Source of the DNA: Acidobacteriota bacterium
GTDB taxonomy: Bacteria; Acidobacteriota; HRBIN11
Assembly (NCBI GenBank): GCA_030550225.1
Contig: JAUQPV010000126.1
Location: 1-7,234, forward strand
Length of the DNA: 7,234 nucleotides
Direction: 5' to 3'
How positions within the stretch are numbered: position 1 is the first letter of the stretch; each line of letters opens with the position of its first letter. The notes beneath the pieces were generated by a model, which did not search any database, was not told where the DNA came from, and saw only the letters and a list, made by a program, of their open reading frames with translations. The position numbers and the translations under genes were made by a program. Below, one piece after another: positions 1-6,091 of this stretch.

Positions 1-2662
1 GACCCATGTCGCCGGGAATGAGGACGGGCTGACCGATGTCTCGATAGTCGGCCGGTATCTCGGGCCGACCCGGCGGGAAGGCCCGCGTCGCCCCCTTCCG
101 ATGGACGCAGACCTTCACGCGTTGACCGTCGATGACGTGCTCCTCGATCTTGGCGATGTTGTGGCATACGTCATACAGGAGCCGGACGCCCAGGTCCCGA
201 GGCGAGACGCCCAAGGCCTTTTGAAAAGCCTTCGCCATCAGGGCCATGATGATCTGCCGGTTGCACCACGCAAAGTTGGCCGCCCCCCGCATCGCCCCCA
301 GGTAGTCCTGGGCCTCGGGCGACGAAAGGGGCGCACACACGAGCTGACGGTCCGGCAGGCGGATCCCATACTTCTGGACGGCCCTGTACATGACGCCCAG
401 GTAATCGTCGCAAATCTGGTGCCCAAAGCCCCGGGAGCCACAGTGAATCTGATAGACGACCTGGCCTAAGGCCAAGCCCAACCGACGGGCCGCCGCCTCG
501 TCGTAAATCTCGTCGATGACGTCGACCTCGGCAAAATGGTTGCCCGACCCCAGGGTCCCGAGCTGGTCCGCGCCCCGTTCATAGGCCCGGTGGGAAATCT
601 TGTCGGGGTCCGCCCCGGCGAGACAGCCATTTTCCTCCGTATGCCGGAGGTCCTCTTCCGTCCCGAAGCCCTCCTCGACGGCCCACCGGGCGCCCCGGAC
701 GACGACCTGCCGGAGCTCCTCCCGACTCAGCTTCCGGATGGCCCCGTGGGCGCCGACCCCCGTCGGGACCGTCTCGAACAGGACGTCGGCCAGCCGCTCG
801 ACCTTCCCCTCCAGGTCTTTTTGGGTCAGGTCCGTGACGACGACCCGGACACCACAGTTGGAGACGACGAAACCATTGGCGATAAAGTTATGATCAGGAT
901 GAGCGACAGTCAGGTCATAGACATCCTCGTCGAATGGAACAGGTTCTATCCGAATGATCCGACTCCAGACCATCCCGCTGGTCCCCAGACCCTCGGTCGC
1001 CCATCGGCGGTACGCCTCAAAGGTTACGAAGGAGGCGCCGACCCGAGGAGCCGGACAGTCTTCATAGAGGGCCCGTTCTAAAAATCGCTGATTTACGTGT
1101 AAACCCACGAGCCGGTCGAAGATAGACGTTGGTGGGAGACCCTGGGTCCGCAGAGCAACGGCCGCCGAAGCCGCCTTTTCCCGGGTCCGTAAGATGTGCG
1201 CCTTATGGCACAAATAGCCTACGGCTACGTTTGCCAAGGCCTGCCGCTCACGGTTGTACTCGAACCCGATACGACCCCAGAGGTTGCGCAGGCTATCGAG
1301 TCGGGAAGAGAGAATGAGCCGAAGGCGAATCGAACGGCTCCCGTCCGACCGTTGAGAGATCTTTCGGACTTGAACACCCAACCCGGCTAACATACGCCCG
1401 ATGTCTTCCAGAAAACGACGGCCACTCTCGACATAGGGCTCCTGCTTATTCATAGAGAGCACAGGGACTGTAAAATTACGATTCCGTCGGTCAAAGGCCC
1501 GAGGCACTGAAAGCTCAGCCCCAAAGAGAGCGGCCAGAAAGAGCCGCTGATGCCACCGAGGGGCTTCTAAGAGCCATTCAGGCACCCCATAGTCCTGCGC
1601 CGCTTTGGCACCGACCGGAGCGCCCAGGGCGGCCAGCAAGGCGGCTAAACTACTGCTGACGACCTTAAAGGCATCCTCCCGACGCTCAAACTCGTAATCC
1701 CGATAAGGCGTCGTGATACGGTGACGGCGGACCCGACTGTAGATCCGGGAGGGCGTGAAACCGAGGGCCGCCACGTCGGCCCGAATCGCCTCCAAGTCTT
1801 CAGACCTTCCATAGAACCATACGACGCCCTTGCCCGTGCGGCCTGTGAAGTATATCGTGCCATCGCCTAAGACATAGCCCAGGAGCTTGAGTAAGTAGGG
1901 GAGCTGGGGAGCATTCGCCCGCAAGGGCAAAAGACCTAACGCCCGAAGCCGACGTAGGATCTGAGTCGAAGCATGGCCGCGCCCGACCTTCCCGTGACGC
2001 TCCAAGACGGCCATGACGTGAGACTCATCCACCAGGACCCGATCTTCCGGCTCCTCGTAAGGCACACCTTCAAAGGGATAGAGGGCTACCCGGTCGCCGA
2101 CCTGGAGCCGGCGGAGCTCGACCATCCCTGCCGGCGTCCAGAAAGGATGGTCGGCCGTCGCGACGATCTCGTGACCCGTATCGGTCGTGACGCGGTAGAC
2201 CGGTCCGTAAGGGCGGCGGCGCAGGAAGCCGACGACAGGCGTATCCGTGCCCTGACCCGCCCGGAAGTCTTGGCATCGGACACGAGCGTCGGGCCAGTCG
2301 GCCTCCATATCGGCGATGGTTCGGGTATACCCATGAGCAAACAATATCTTTGTAGCACCCCACAGGCAATTTATATCATAACCAACACCACCAGGTGATA
2401 TAATTCCGTCTTCGACCCGAAAGGCCGCCACGCCCCCGATGGGAAAACCGTAACCCTCGTGGATGTCCGGCATCGCCAGCGCATAGCCGACGATGCCCGG
2501 GAGCGTCGCCACGTTGCACAACTGCTTCAGGCTGTTGTCCCGCTGGATGAGGTCCCATAGCTTCTTGGAGGCAAAGACCCGGGCCGGGACCCGCATATCG
2601 CCGACGGGCTCCGCCTCCCAGATGTAGTCACCGATAGGGCGAAACACCGGCTTGTCGGCCAT
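1..2662 (-). CDS. rtcB: RtcB RNA-splicing ligase precursor, intein-containing, 3' end off the window
   Basis: RtcB is a Mn2+/GTP-dependent ligase that joins RNA 2',3'-cyclic phosphate or 3'-phosphate ends to 5'-OH ends in tRNA splicing and RNA repair. The reading frame is open from ATG 2662 to base 1 (887 codons, no stop). Removing residues 99-602 (intein) leaves 383 ligase residues of the usual ~480. Spliced numbering runs about one or two above P. horikoshii RtcB: Asp96 and Cys99 in GYDINCGVR, GSGNHF with Asn204/His205, HCGSRGFGH with His236, and His330 in DVCHN, all metal or GTP site residues. The guanylylated histidine (His404 in P. horikoshii) would lie beyond the window. The start is supported by GAGGT five bases upstream. 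tRNA-Leu(CAA) lies 168 bases upstream on the same strand. The ligase residues seen are intact, so it should be functional after protein splicing. Confidence 0.95.
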   Translation of the reverse strand, partial: MADKPVFRPIGDYIWEAEPVGDMRVPARVFASKKLWDLIQRDNSLKQLCNVATLPGIVGYALAMPDIHEGYGFPIGGVAAFRVEDGIISPGGVGYDINCLWGATKILFAHGYTRTIADMEADWPDARVRCQDFRAGQGTDTPVVGFLRRRPYGPVYRVTTDTGHEIVATADHPFWTPAGMVELRRLQVGDRVALYPFEGVPYEEPEDRVLVDESHVMAVLERHGKVGRGHASTQILRRLRALGLLPLRANAPQLPYLLKLLGYVLGDGTIYFTGRTGKGVVWFYGRSEDLEAIRADVAALGFTPSRIYSRVRRHRITTPYRDYEFERREDAFKVVSSSLAALLAALGAPVGAKAAQDYGVPEWLLEAPRWHQRLFLAALFGAELSVPRAFDRRNRNFTVPVLSMNKQEPYVESGRRFLEDIGRMLAGLGVQVRKISQRSDGSRSIRLRLILSSRLDSLRNLWGRIGFEYNRERQALANVAVGYLCHKAHILRTREKAASAAVALRTQGLPPTSIFDRLVGLHVNQRFLERALYEDCPAPRVGASFVTFEAYRRWATEGLGTSGMVWSRIIRIEPVPFDEDVYDLTVAHPDHNFIANGFVVSNCGVRVVVTDLTQKDLEGKVERLADVLFETVPTGVGAHGAIRKLSREELRQVVVRGARWAVEEGFGTEEDLRHTEENGCLAGADPDKISHRAYERGADQLGTLGSGNHFAEVDVIDEIYDEAAARRLGLALGQVVYQIHCGSRGFGHQICDDYLGVMYRAVQKYGIRLPDRQLVCAPLSSPEAQDYLGAMRGAANFAWCNRQIIMALMAKAFQKALGVSPRDLGVRLLYDVCHNIAKIEEHVIDGQRVKVCVHRKGATRAFPPGRPEIPADYRDIGQPVLIPGDMG
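857..2368 (-). mobile_element. Intein with LAGLIDADG homing endonuclease, inserted in RtcB
   Basis: This in-frame insert of exactly 504 codons splits the RtcB motif DIN|CGVR. It begins with Cys1 (TGC 2366-2368) and ends in Asn504 (AAC 857-859), followed by Cys+1 of the ligase. Splicing block B is visible as TADHPF (Thr71, His74). Blocks F and G are visible as YDLTV (484-488), HNF (493-495) and the terminal VVSN. The endonuclease part has a first LAGLIDADG helix at LLGYVLGDG (162-170, acid Asp169) and a second at LAALFGAEL (278-286, acid Glu285). A basic, helix-rich segment at about 110-150 may be a DNA-binding or linker region. The penultimate residue is Ser503 rather than the usual His. RtcB is a known intein host and this is the site expected for that family. 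Whether it splices or cleaves DNA is inference. Confidence 0.95.
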
Positions 2663-2667
2663 GGCCG

Positions 2668-2672
2668 ACCTC
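2668..2672 (-). promoter_or_regulatory. Shine-Dalgarno site of rtcB
   Basis: GAGGT on the minus strand with five bases before ATG 2662. It supports this start codon, whose protein begins MADKPVFRPIG as expected for an RtcB N-terminus. Confidence 0.7.
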
Positions 2673-2686
2673 GCTGAGCTTCGGTC

Positions 2687-2759
2687 TTGGGTATTCGGCG
2701 TTAGGTGTCGGGTATTTTTCAGGGACCTAACACCCAACACCCAGGACCCGACACCCGGA
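2687..2759. repeat. Facing heptamer arrays (copy A), upstream of rtcB
   Basis: The left arm (2687-2721) reads in successive 7-base units resembling TTRGGTR. The right arm (2725-2759) is five 7-base units of consensus ACCYRAC-like sequence, so the arms face each other and are partly complementary. GGTGTCGGGT (2704-2713) can pair perfectly with ACCCGACACC (2746-2755), and GTTAGGT (2700-2706) with ACCTAAC (2725-2731), giving alternative hairpins. It fills most of the spacer between tRNA-Leu(CAA) and rtcB. It shares CGGCGTTAGGTG and ACCTAACACCCAACACC with the repeat upstream of fumC. Confidence 0.85.
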
Positions 2760-2830
2760 TCTATTTTAGACCCGGCCCGTCGGAAAGACTGCTTATTGAG
2801 GTCCGGCTGGGGGCCAGATAAAGGGGGCGA

Positions 2831-2919
2831 TGGTGCCGGAGGCGGGAGTCGAACCCGCACGGGGCGTGAACCCCACCAGATTTTGAGTCTGGCGCGTCTG
2901 CCAGTTCCGCCACTCCGGC
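2831..2919 (-). tRNA. tRNA-Leu (anticodon CAA)
   Basis: The minus strand gives a full class II tRNA. The acceptor arms GCCGGAG (2919-2913) and CTCCGGC (2841-2835) are followed by discriminator A and an encoded CCA (2833-2831). The anticodon stem CCAGA/TCTGG closes the loop CTCAAAA with anticodon CAA (2885-2883), which reads UUG. A long variable arm (GGGG/CCCC) fits leucine, and the T arm is GCGGG-TTCGACT-CCCGC. No clear promoter is seen in the 77 bases separating it from the upstream HAD gene on the same strand, so read-through from that gene is possible. Confidence 0.97.
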
Positions 2920-2996
2920 GTGGAACTCGCGCATCAGGGATTCGGGGTTTGGGATCGGGGCCGGCGGGACCCCGGTCCCCATCAGACACCCCGTAT

Positions 2997-3821
2997 CTAA
3001 GGATAGCCCGCCAGGTCTGAATTTCCAAGCGCGGCCGGCCCCTTCCCTGGGAGGATGAGGGCCGGGAGGTCGGCGACCGATGCCAGCACGGCGTCGGGCC
3101 GGATGCCCCGCTCCAGGTCGGCCGGCCGGAACTTACCGGTTCGGACGAGGACACCCCGAAGGCCGACCCGTTGGGCACCGGCGACGTCGACCTCGATGTC
3201 GTCACCGACCATCACGACTCGTTCAGCCGGCCGCCCCAAGTCCCGCAGGATGGTTTCCCAAAAGGCCGGGTCGGGTTTGCCCAGGATCAGGGCCGACCGT
3301 CCGGTCGCCTCCTCCAGGGCCGCCACGAAGGGACCCACGTCCAGACGGAGCCCATCCGGGCCTTGCCAGTATTTCGTCCGGCCCAGGCCGATGAGCTGGG
3401 CGCCCCGTTCGAGGATGAGCCGAAAGGCCCGGTTGAGCTTCTCGAAGGTCCAGGCCTCGCCCAGGTCGCCGATGACGACGTAGTCGGGATGTTCGTCGTC
3501 CGTCGGGATGCCGGCGAAGTCTTCCAGGGCACCCGGCGGGACGAGCAGGCACGCTCGGGCACCCCGGGACCGGAGGAATGCCCCGGCCGCCCAAGTCGGG
3601 CTGTAGATTTCGTGGGTCTCCACGGGAAAACCCAGGGCCCTGAGCCGGTCGGCCAGGGCCGAACGACTTCGGGACGTCGTGTTCGTGACGAACCGGACGG
3701 CGAGACCCTGGGCTTTGAGGACCTGAACGACTTCGACCGCCCCCGGGACGAGGCCGGCCGGCGTGTACAACGTCCCGTCTAAGTCAAACAAGACGGCGTC
3801 GACAGCATCGAGTCGGAGCAT
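2997..3821 (-). CDS. HAD-superfamily IIA phosphatase (LHPP/NagD-like)
   Basis: This 274-residue protein has all four HAD motifs: motif I with DLDGT (Asp13 nucleophile, Asp15), motif II with VTNT (Thr46), motif III Lys182 in GKPDP, and motif IV GDDIEVD (Asp207, Asp208, Asp212). A cap domain lies between motifs II and III (about 66-175), which is the class IIA layout of NagD, p-nitrophenyl phosphatase and LHPP proteins. The substrate is a small phosphorylated compound that cannot be specified from sequence. I chose ATG 3821 because homology begins at once after it. The frame stays open further upstream, but only through heptamer repeats and into the fumC start. No strong ribosome binding site is seen. 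It is divergent from fumC, with tRNA-Leu(CAA) 77 bases downstream. Confidence 0.9.
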   Translation of the reverse strand: MLRLDAVDAVLFDLDGTLYTPAGLVPGAVEVVQVLKAQGLAVRFVTNTTSRSRSALADRLRALGFPVETHEIYSPTWAAGAFLRSRGARACLLVPPGALEDFAGIPTDDEHPDYVVIGDLGEAWTFEKLNRAFRLILERGAQLIGLGRTKYWQGPDGLRLDVGPFVAALEEATGRSALILGKPDPAFWETILRDLGRPAERVVMVGDDIEVDVAGAQRVGLRGVLVRTGKFRPADLERGIRPDAVLASVADLPALILPGKGPAALGNSDLAGYP

Positions 3822-3836
3822 CGTCAGCTCAGGGTA

Positions 3837-3906
3837 GGTATAGGATACGAGATGTAAGATGTGGGATGTAGGATGTAAGATCCAGGGTGTAAGATGCAAG
3901 ATAATC
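3837..3906. repeat. Degenerate heptamer tandem array, unit GATGTRR
   Basis: About ten successive 7-base units lie in register, with consensus GATGTRR. The clearest four are units 3851-3857, 3858-3864, 3865-3871 and 3872-3878, and later units drift. The array begins 15 bases upstream of the HAD start codon and runs into the inverted repeat upstream of fumC, so it fills the divergent promoter region. No convincing promoter for either gene stands out from it. Confidence 0.85.
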
Positions 3907-3907
3907 C

Positions 3908-3996
3908 CGGCGTTAGGTGCTGGGTGTTGGGGGGCTACCTGGCCCCCATTCCTAAACTCCCCACCTCCCCGACACCAGCACCTAACACCCAACACC
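3908..3996. repeat. Inverted repeat with heptamer arms (copy B), upstream of fumC
   Basis: GTTAGGTGCTGG (3912-3923) and CCAGCACCTAAC (3975-3986) form a perfect 12-bp inverted pair. Between them is a second hairpin, GGGGGC (3930-3935) with GCCCCC (3942-3947). The arms read as 7-base units (GGTGYTG-like left, ACCYAAC-like right). CGGCGTTAGGTG (3908-3919) and ACCTAACACCCAACACC (3980-3996) also occur in the repeat upstream of rtcB, so this is a dispersed family. The right arm ends only a few bases before the fumC ribosome binding site. Confidence 0.85.
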
Positions 3997-4004
3997 GTAA
4001 TTGA

Positions 4005-4011
4005 GAGGAGG
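4005..4011 (+). promoter_or_regulatory. Shine-Dalgarno site of fumC
   Basis: GAGGAGG, six bases before ATG 4018. This strong site fixes the fumC start and excludes the longer open frame that reaches back to 3859. Confidence 0.85.
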
Positions 4012-4017
4012 CTTCCT

Positions 4018-5442
4018 ATGTCCGGGTCGGAATATCGCATCGAGCGGGATTCGATGGGCGAGGTGCGCGTGCCGGCCTGGGCCCTCTGGGGCGCCCAGAC
4101 CCAACGGGCCGTCGAGAACTTTCCCATCAGCGGCTACCGCATCCCGACGCCCGTGATTCGGGCCCTGGCCCTCATCAAGCGCTACGCCGCCGAAACGAAC
4201 GCCGAGCTCGGCCTTATCGACCGGACCCTGGCCGACGCCATCATTCAGGCGGCCGAGGAGGTCTACGAAGGCCGCTGGGACGACCACTTCCCCCTGGACG
4301 TCTTCCAGACGGGCTCGGGCACGTCCACGAACATGAACATGAACGAGGTCCTGGCCAATCGGGCCAACGAGATCCTGGGTCACCCCCGGGGGAGCCGACA
4401 TCCGGTCCATCCAAACGACCATGTCAACCGGGGTCAGTCCAGCAACGACGTGATCCCTTCGGCCATCCACATCGCCGTCCGGACCCAGCTCGAACAGCAT
4501 CTCCTGCCGGCCTTGGCGGAGCTGGCCGAGGCCCTGGCGGCGAAGGCCCAGGAGTTCGCCGACGTCGTCAAGATCGGGCGGACTCACATGCAAGACGCCG
4601 TGCCCGTGACGTTGGGTCAGGAGTTCAGCGGCTATGCGACCCAGGTTCGGAAGGGGATCGCCCGCCTGCGGTCGACGTTCCCCCACCTGGAGGAACTGGC
4701 CCTCGGCGGGACGGCTGTCGGGACGGGGCTGAACACGCATCCCGAATTTTCGGCCCGCACGGTCGCCAAGATCGCCCAGCGGCTGGGCATTCCCTTCCGG
4801 CCGGCCGAGAACTTCTTCGAAGCCCTGGCGAGTCGGGACGCCCTCATCGAGGCGACGGGCGCCCTCAACACCGTGGCCGCCAGCCTCATGAAGGTCGCCA
4901 ACGACCTGCGTCTGCTCAGCTCGGGGCCTCGGACGGCCATCGGGGAGATCGTCCTGCCGGCCCTTCAGCCGGGTAGTTCCATCATGCCCGGGAAGGTCAA
5001 CCCCGTCATCCCGGAGATGATGACCCAGGTCGCTGCCGCCGTGATGGGCATGCACGTGGCCGTCACGATGGGCGTCCAGGGAAGTCTCCTGGAGCTCAAC
5101 GTCATGAAGCCGATGATGGCCTACTACACGCTGGAGAGCATCCGCCTCCTGGGCAACGCCTGCCGGGTCCTGACGGAGAAGTGCGTCCGTGGGATTCAGG
5201 CCGACCGGGAACGCTGTCGGGAACTGATGGAGTGGTCCATGGCTCTGGTGACGCCCCTGGCCTTGCGGGTCGGCTACGACCGGGCGGCCGAGATCGCTTA
5301 CCGGGCGTACAAGGAGCGGAAGACCGTCCGACAGGTCGTCGTCGAGATGGGCCTCCTCACGCCGAGCGAGGCCGATGAGGTCCTCCGGCCGGACCGACTC
5401 CTGGGCCCGTCGGCCGAGGTCCTGCCCGGGGCGGGAGGATAG
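4018..5442 (+). CDS. fumC: Class II fumarate hydratase
   Basis: FumC reversibly hydrates fumarate to L-malate in the TCA cycle; it is a cytosolic, iron-free homotetramer. The protein has 474 residues, close to the usual ~465. The superfamily signature GSSIMPGKVNP lies at 319-329, with catalytic Ser320 and substrate-binding Lys326 and Asn328, which is E. coli numbering plus two. TGSGTSTNMN (98-107), HPND (131-134, the B-site), SSND (141-144) and GRTH with His190 (E. coli His188) are present. SSND and GRTH argue for fumarase over aspartase, which usually has STND and GRTQ. The VIPE following the signature is shared with some aspartases, which leaves slight doubt. The start is fixed by a strong ribosome binding site. 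It is divergent from the HAD gene and is followed by a heptamer array six bases after its stop. Confidence 0.93.
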   Translation: MSGSEYRIERDSMGEVRVPAWALWGAQTQRAVENFPISGYRIPTPVIRALALIKRYAAETNAELGLIDRTLADAIIQAAEEVYEGRWDDHFPLDVFQTGSGTSTNMNMNEVLANRANEILGHPRGSRHPVHPNDHVNRGQSSNDVIPSAIHIAVRTQLEQHLLPALAELAEALAAKAQEFADVVKIGRTHMQDAVPVTLGQEFSGYATQVRKGIARLRSTFPHLEELALGGTAVGTGLNTHPEFSARTVAKIAQRLGIPFRPAENFFEALASRDALIEATGALNTVAASLMKVANDLRLLSSGPRTAIGEIVLPALQPGSSIMPGKVNPVIPEMMTQVAAAVMGMHVAVTMGVQGSLLELNVMKPMMAYYTLESIRLLGNACRVLTEKCVRGIQADRERCRELMEWSMALVTPLALRVGYDRAAEIAYRAYKERKTVRQVVVEMGLLTPSEADEVLRPDRLLGPSAEVLPGAGG

Positions 5443-5447
5443 GGAAG

Positions 5448-5474
5448 GGATTGCGGATTGCGGATTGGGAGATT
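5448..5474. repeat. Heptamer tandem array, unit GGATTGC, left of S23 gene
   Basis: Three units of GGATTGC (the last ends in G) at 5448-5468, with a degenerate fourth. Its reverse complement is the unit of the array at 6037-6078: ATTGCGGATTGC (5450-5461) is perfectly complementary to GCAATCCGCAAT (6042-6053). It begins six bases after the fumC stop. Confidence 0.9.
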
Positions 5475-5526
5475 ACCGAACGGGTTTTCCCGAAGTTGCA
5501 TGGAGGAAAGGCGAGGATCTTTCCAT

Positions 5527-5531
5527 AGGAG
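5527..5531 (+). promoter_or_regulatory. Shine-Dalgarno site of the S23 gene
   Basis: AGGAG, six bases before ATG 5538. It supports translation of the small protein from this start. Confidence 0.7.
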
Positions 5532-5537
5532 CAGGTA

Positions 5538-5900
5538 ATGACCCCTCAAGTCTTGGAGAAAAGAACTCAGGCCTTTGCCGTCCGGGTCCTCCGGTTTGCC
5601 CAAACCCTGCCTTTCCGCCGGTCGATGCAGGTCTTGGAGATGCAATTGGTTCGAGCCGCTACGTTGATAGGCGCCAATTATCGGGAGGCCAACCGGGCTG
5701 AGTCGAGAAAAGATTTCCTCCATAAGGTCGCCGTCGTCGAGAAAGAGGCCAGTGAAACCTTATACTGGCTTGAGTTAATCGAGGCCTTGCAAATAGGGGA
5801 CCCCGAGGAGCGAACCGCCCTGCTTCAAGAGTGTCAAGAGCTCTTGGCTATCTTCACCCGCATCGGCAAGACCGTAAGATCCCGCCTTTCGAAAGGCTAA
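5538..5900 (+). CDS. Four-helix-bundle protein of the S23 (23S rRNA intervening sequence) family
   Basis: This 120-residue protein is nearly all helix, with four predicted helices at about 6-22, 30-53, 57-85 and 89-117. The centre carries the family hallmark: QLVRAATLIGANYREA (36-51), then ESRKDFLHKV (55-64) and a KEASETLYWLELI stretch (69-81). S23 proteins are small oligomers known from intervening sequences in some bacterial 23S rRNA genes and are related in fold to Avd of diversity-generating retroelements. Their exact role is not established, though nucleic acid binding has been suggested. Here it is outside any rRNA gene, flanked by inverted heptamer arrays. A palindrome GCCTTTCGAAAGGC (5884-5897) overlaps its last codons; there is no T-run after it, so it is not a clear terminator. 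Confidence 0.9.
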   Translation: MTPQVLEKRTQAFAVRVLRFAQTLPFRRSMQVLEMQLVRAATLIGANYREANRAESRKDFLHKVAVVEKEASETLYWLELIEALQIGDPEERTALLQECQELLAIFTRIGKTVRSRLSKG

Positions 5901-6036
5901 CGGGTTCGTCATCTACAGACCAGGTAGTCGCCCATCGCGCCGACTGAAGTCATTCGGAATCCAGGCGTCAGCCGTCCCTTATGTGTTGGGCAATCCCCGT
6001 TTGTCAGCCTGCCGGTAAGTCCATCCAGTAAGCTGA
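5901..6036. other. Non-coding tail between the S23 gene and its right-hand repeat
   Basis: I find no credible reading frame, RNA gene or promoter here. It is the part of the S23 cassette between the stop codon and the right heptamer array. If the cassette is a mobile unit, this stretch should be conserved between copies. Confidence 0.4.
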
Positions 6037-6078
6037 AATTCGCAATCCGCAATTCGCAATCTCTAATCCGCAATCCCC
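6037..6078. repeat. Heptamer tandem array, unit AATYCGC, right of S23 gene
   Basis: Six successive 7-base units in register (6037, 6044, 6051, 6058, 6065, 6072), consensus AATYCGC with drift in the fourth and sixth. It is the inverted counterpart of the array at 5448-5474. It ends two bases before the dcd ribosome binding site, so it sits where the dcd leader would be. Confidence 0.9.
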
Positions 6079-6080
6079 AT

Positions 6081-6086
6081 GGAGGT
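6081..6086 (+). promoter_or_regulatory. Shine-Dalgarno site of dcd
   Basis: GGAGGT, five bases before ATG 6092. It is a strong site and fixes the start. Confidence 0.8.
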
Positions 6087-6091
6087 GGCTC

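Larger units (their letters stand above)
5448..6078 (+). mobile_element. Candidate S23 cassette bounded by inverted heptamer arrays
   Basis: An S23-type gene and about 140 bases of non-coding tail lie between a GGATTGC array and an inverted AATYCGC array. The ends can pair over at least 12 bp. Related S23 proteins are encoded inside intervening sequences of 23S rRNA genes, which also have inverted ends, so the layout suggests a transposable or intervening-sequence-like unit inserted between fumC and dcd. No transposase or target-site duplication is seen. Mobility is inference. Confidence 0.35.

Noticed and set aside
536..1081. Plus-strand frame opposite rtcB
   Set aside because: It is antisense to the RtcB C-extein and intein, whose protein is clearly recognised; the same holds for the plus frames at 101-469 and 1973-2398.
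857..2368. rtcB as a pseudogene broken by an insertion
   Set aside because: The insert is in frame, has intact splicing ends and rejoins the ligase motif exactly, so it is an intein.
2763..2768. TAAAAT on the minus strand as a -10 box for rtcB
   Set aside because: The -10 match is good, but no acceptable -35 lies 16-18 bases upstream. It remains possible but unsupported.
2966..2979. GGGACCCCGGTCCC as a terminator of the HAD gene
   Set aside because: The loop would be only two to four bases and there is no T-run after it on the minus strand.
2652..3020. Plus-strand frame across repeat copy A and tRNA-Leu(CAA)
   Set aside because: It overlaps a tRNA gene and the repeat and shows no protein family features.
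3851..3906. CRISPR array
   Set aside because: Units are 7 bases, contiguous and degenerate, with no spacers. No cas gene is present.
3859..4017. N-terminal extension of FumC from 3859
   Set aside because: It is translated from repeat DNA, and ATG 4018 has a strong ribosome binding site and matches the family length.
3822..4127. N-terminal extension of the HAD protein (open frame back to 4127)
   Set aside because: The extension runs through heptamer and inverted repeats and into the fumC coding start, and has no HAD homology. The domain begins right after ATG 3821.
3982..5055. Long minus-strand frame (357 codons) opposite fumC
   Set aside because: It is a shadow of GC-rich fumC codons. The plus strand encodes a full fumarase with catalytic motifs.
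4018..5442. Aspartate ammonia-lyase instead of fumarase
   Set aside because: VIPE after the signature resembles aspartase, but SSND, GRTH and the HPND B-site are fumarase traits.
6001..6006. TTGTCA as a -35 box for dcd
   Set aside because: No -10-like hexamer is found 16-19 bases downstream.
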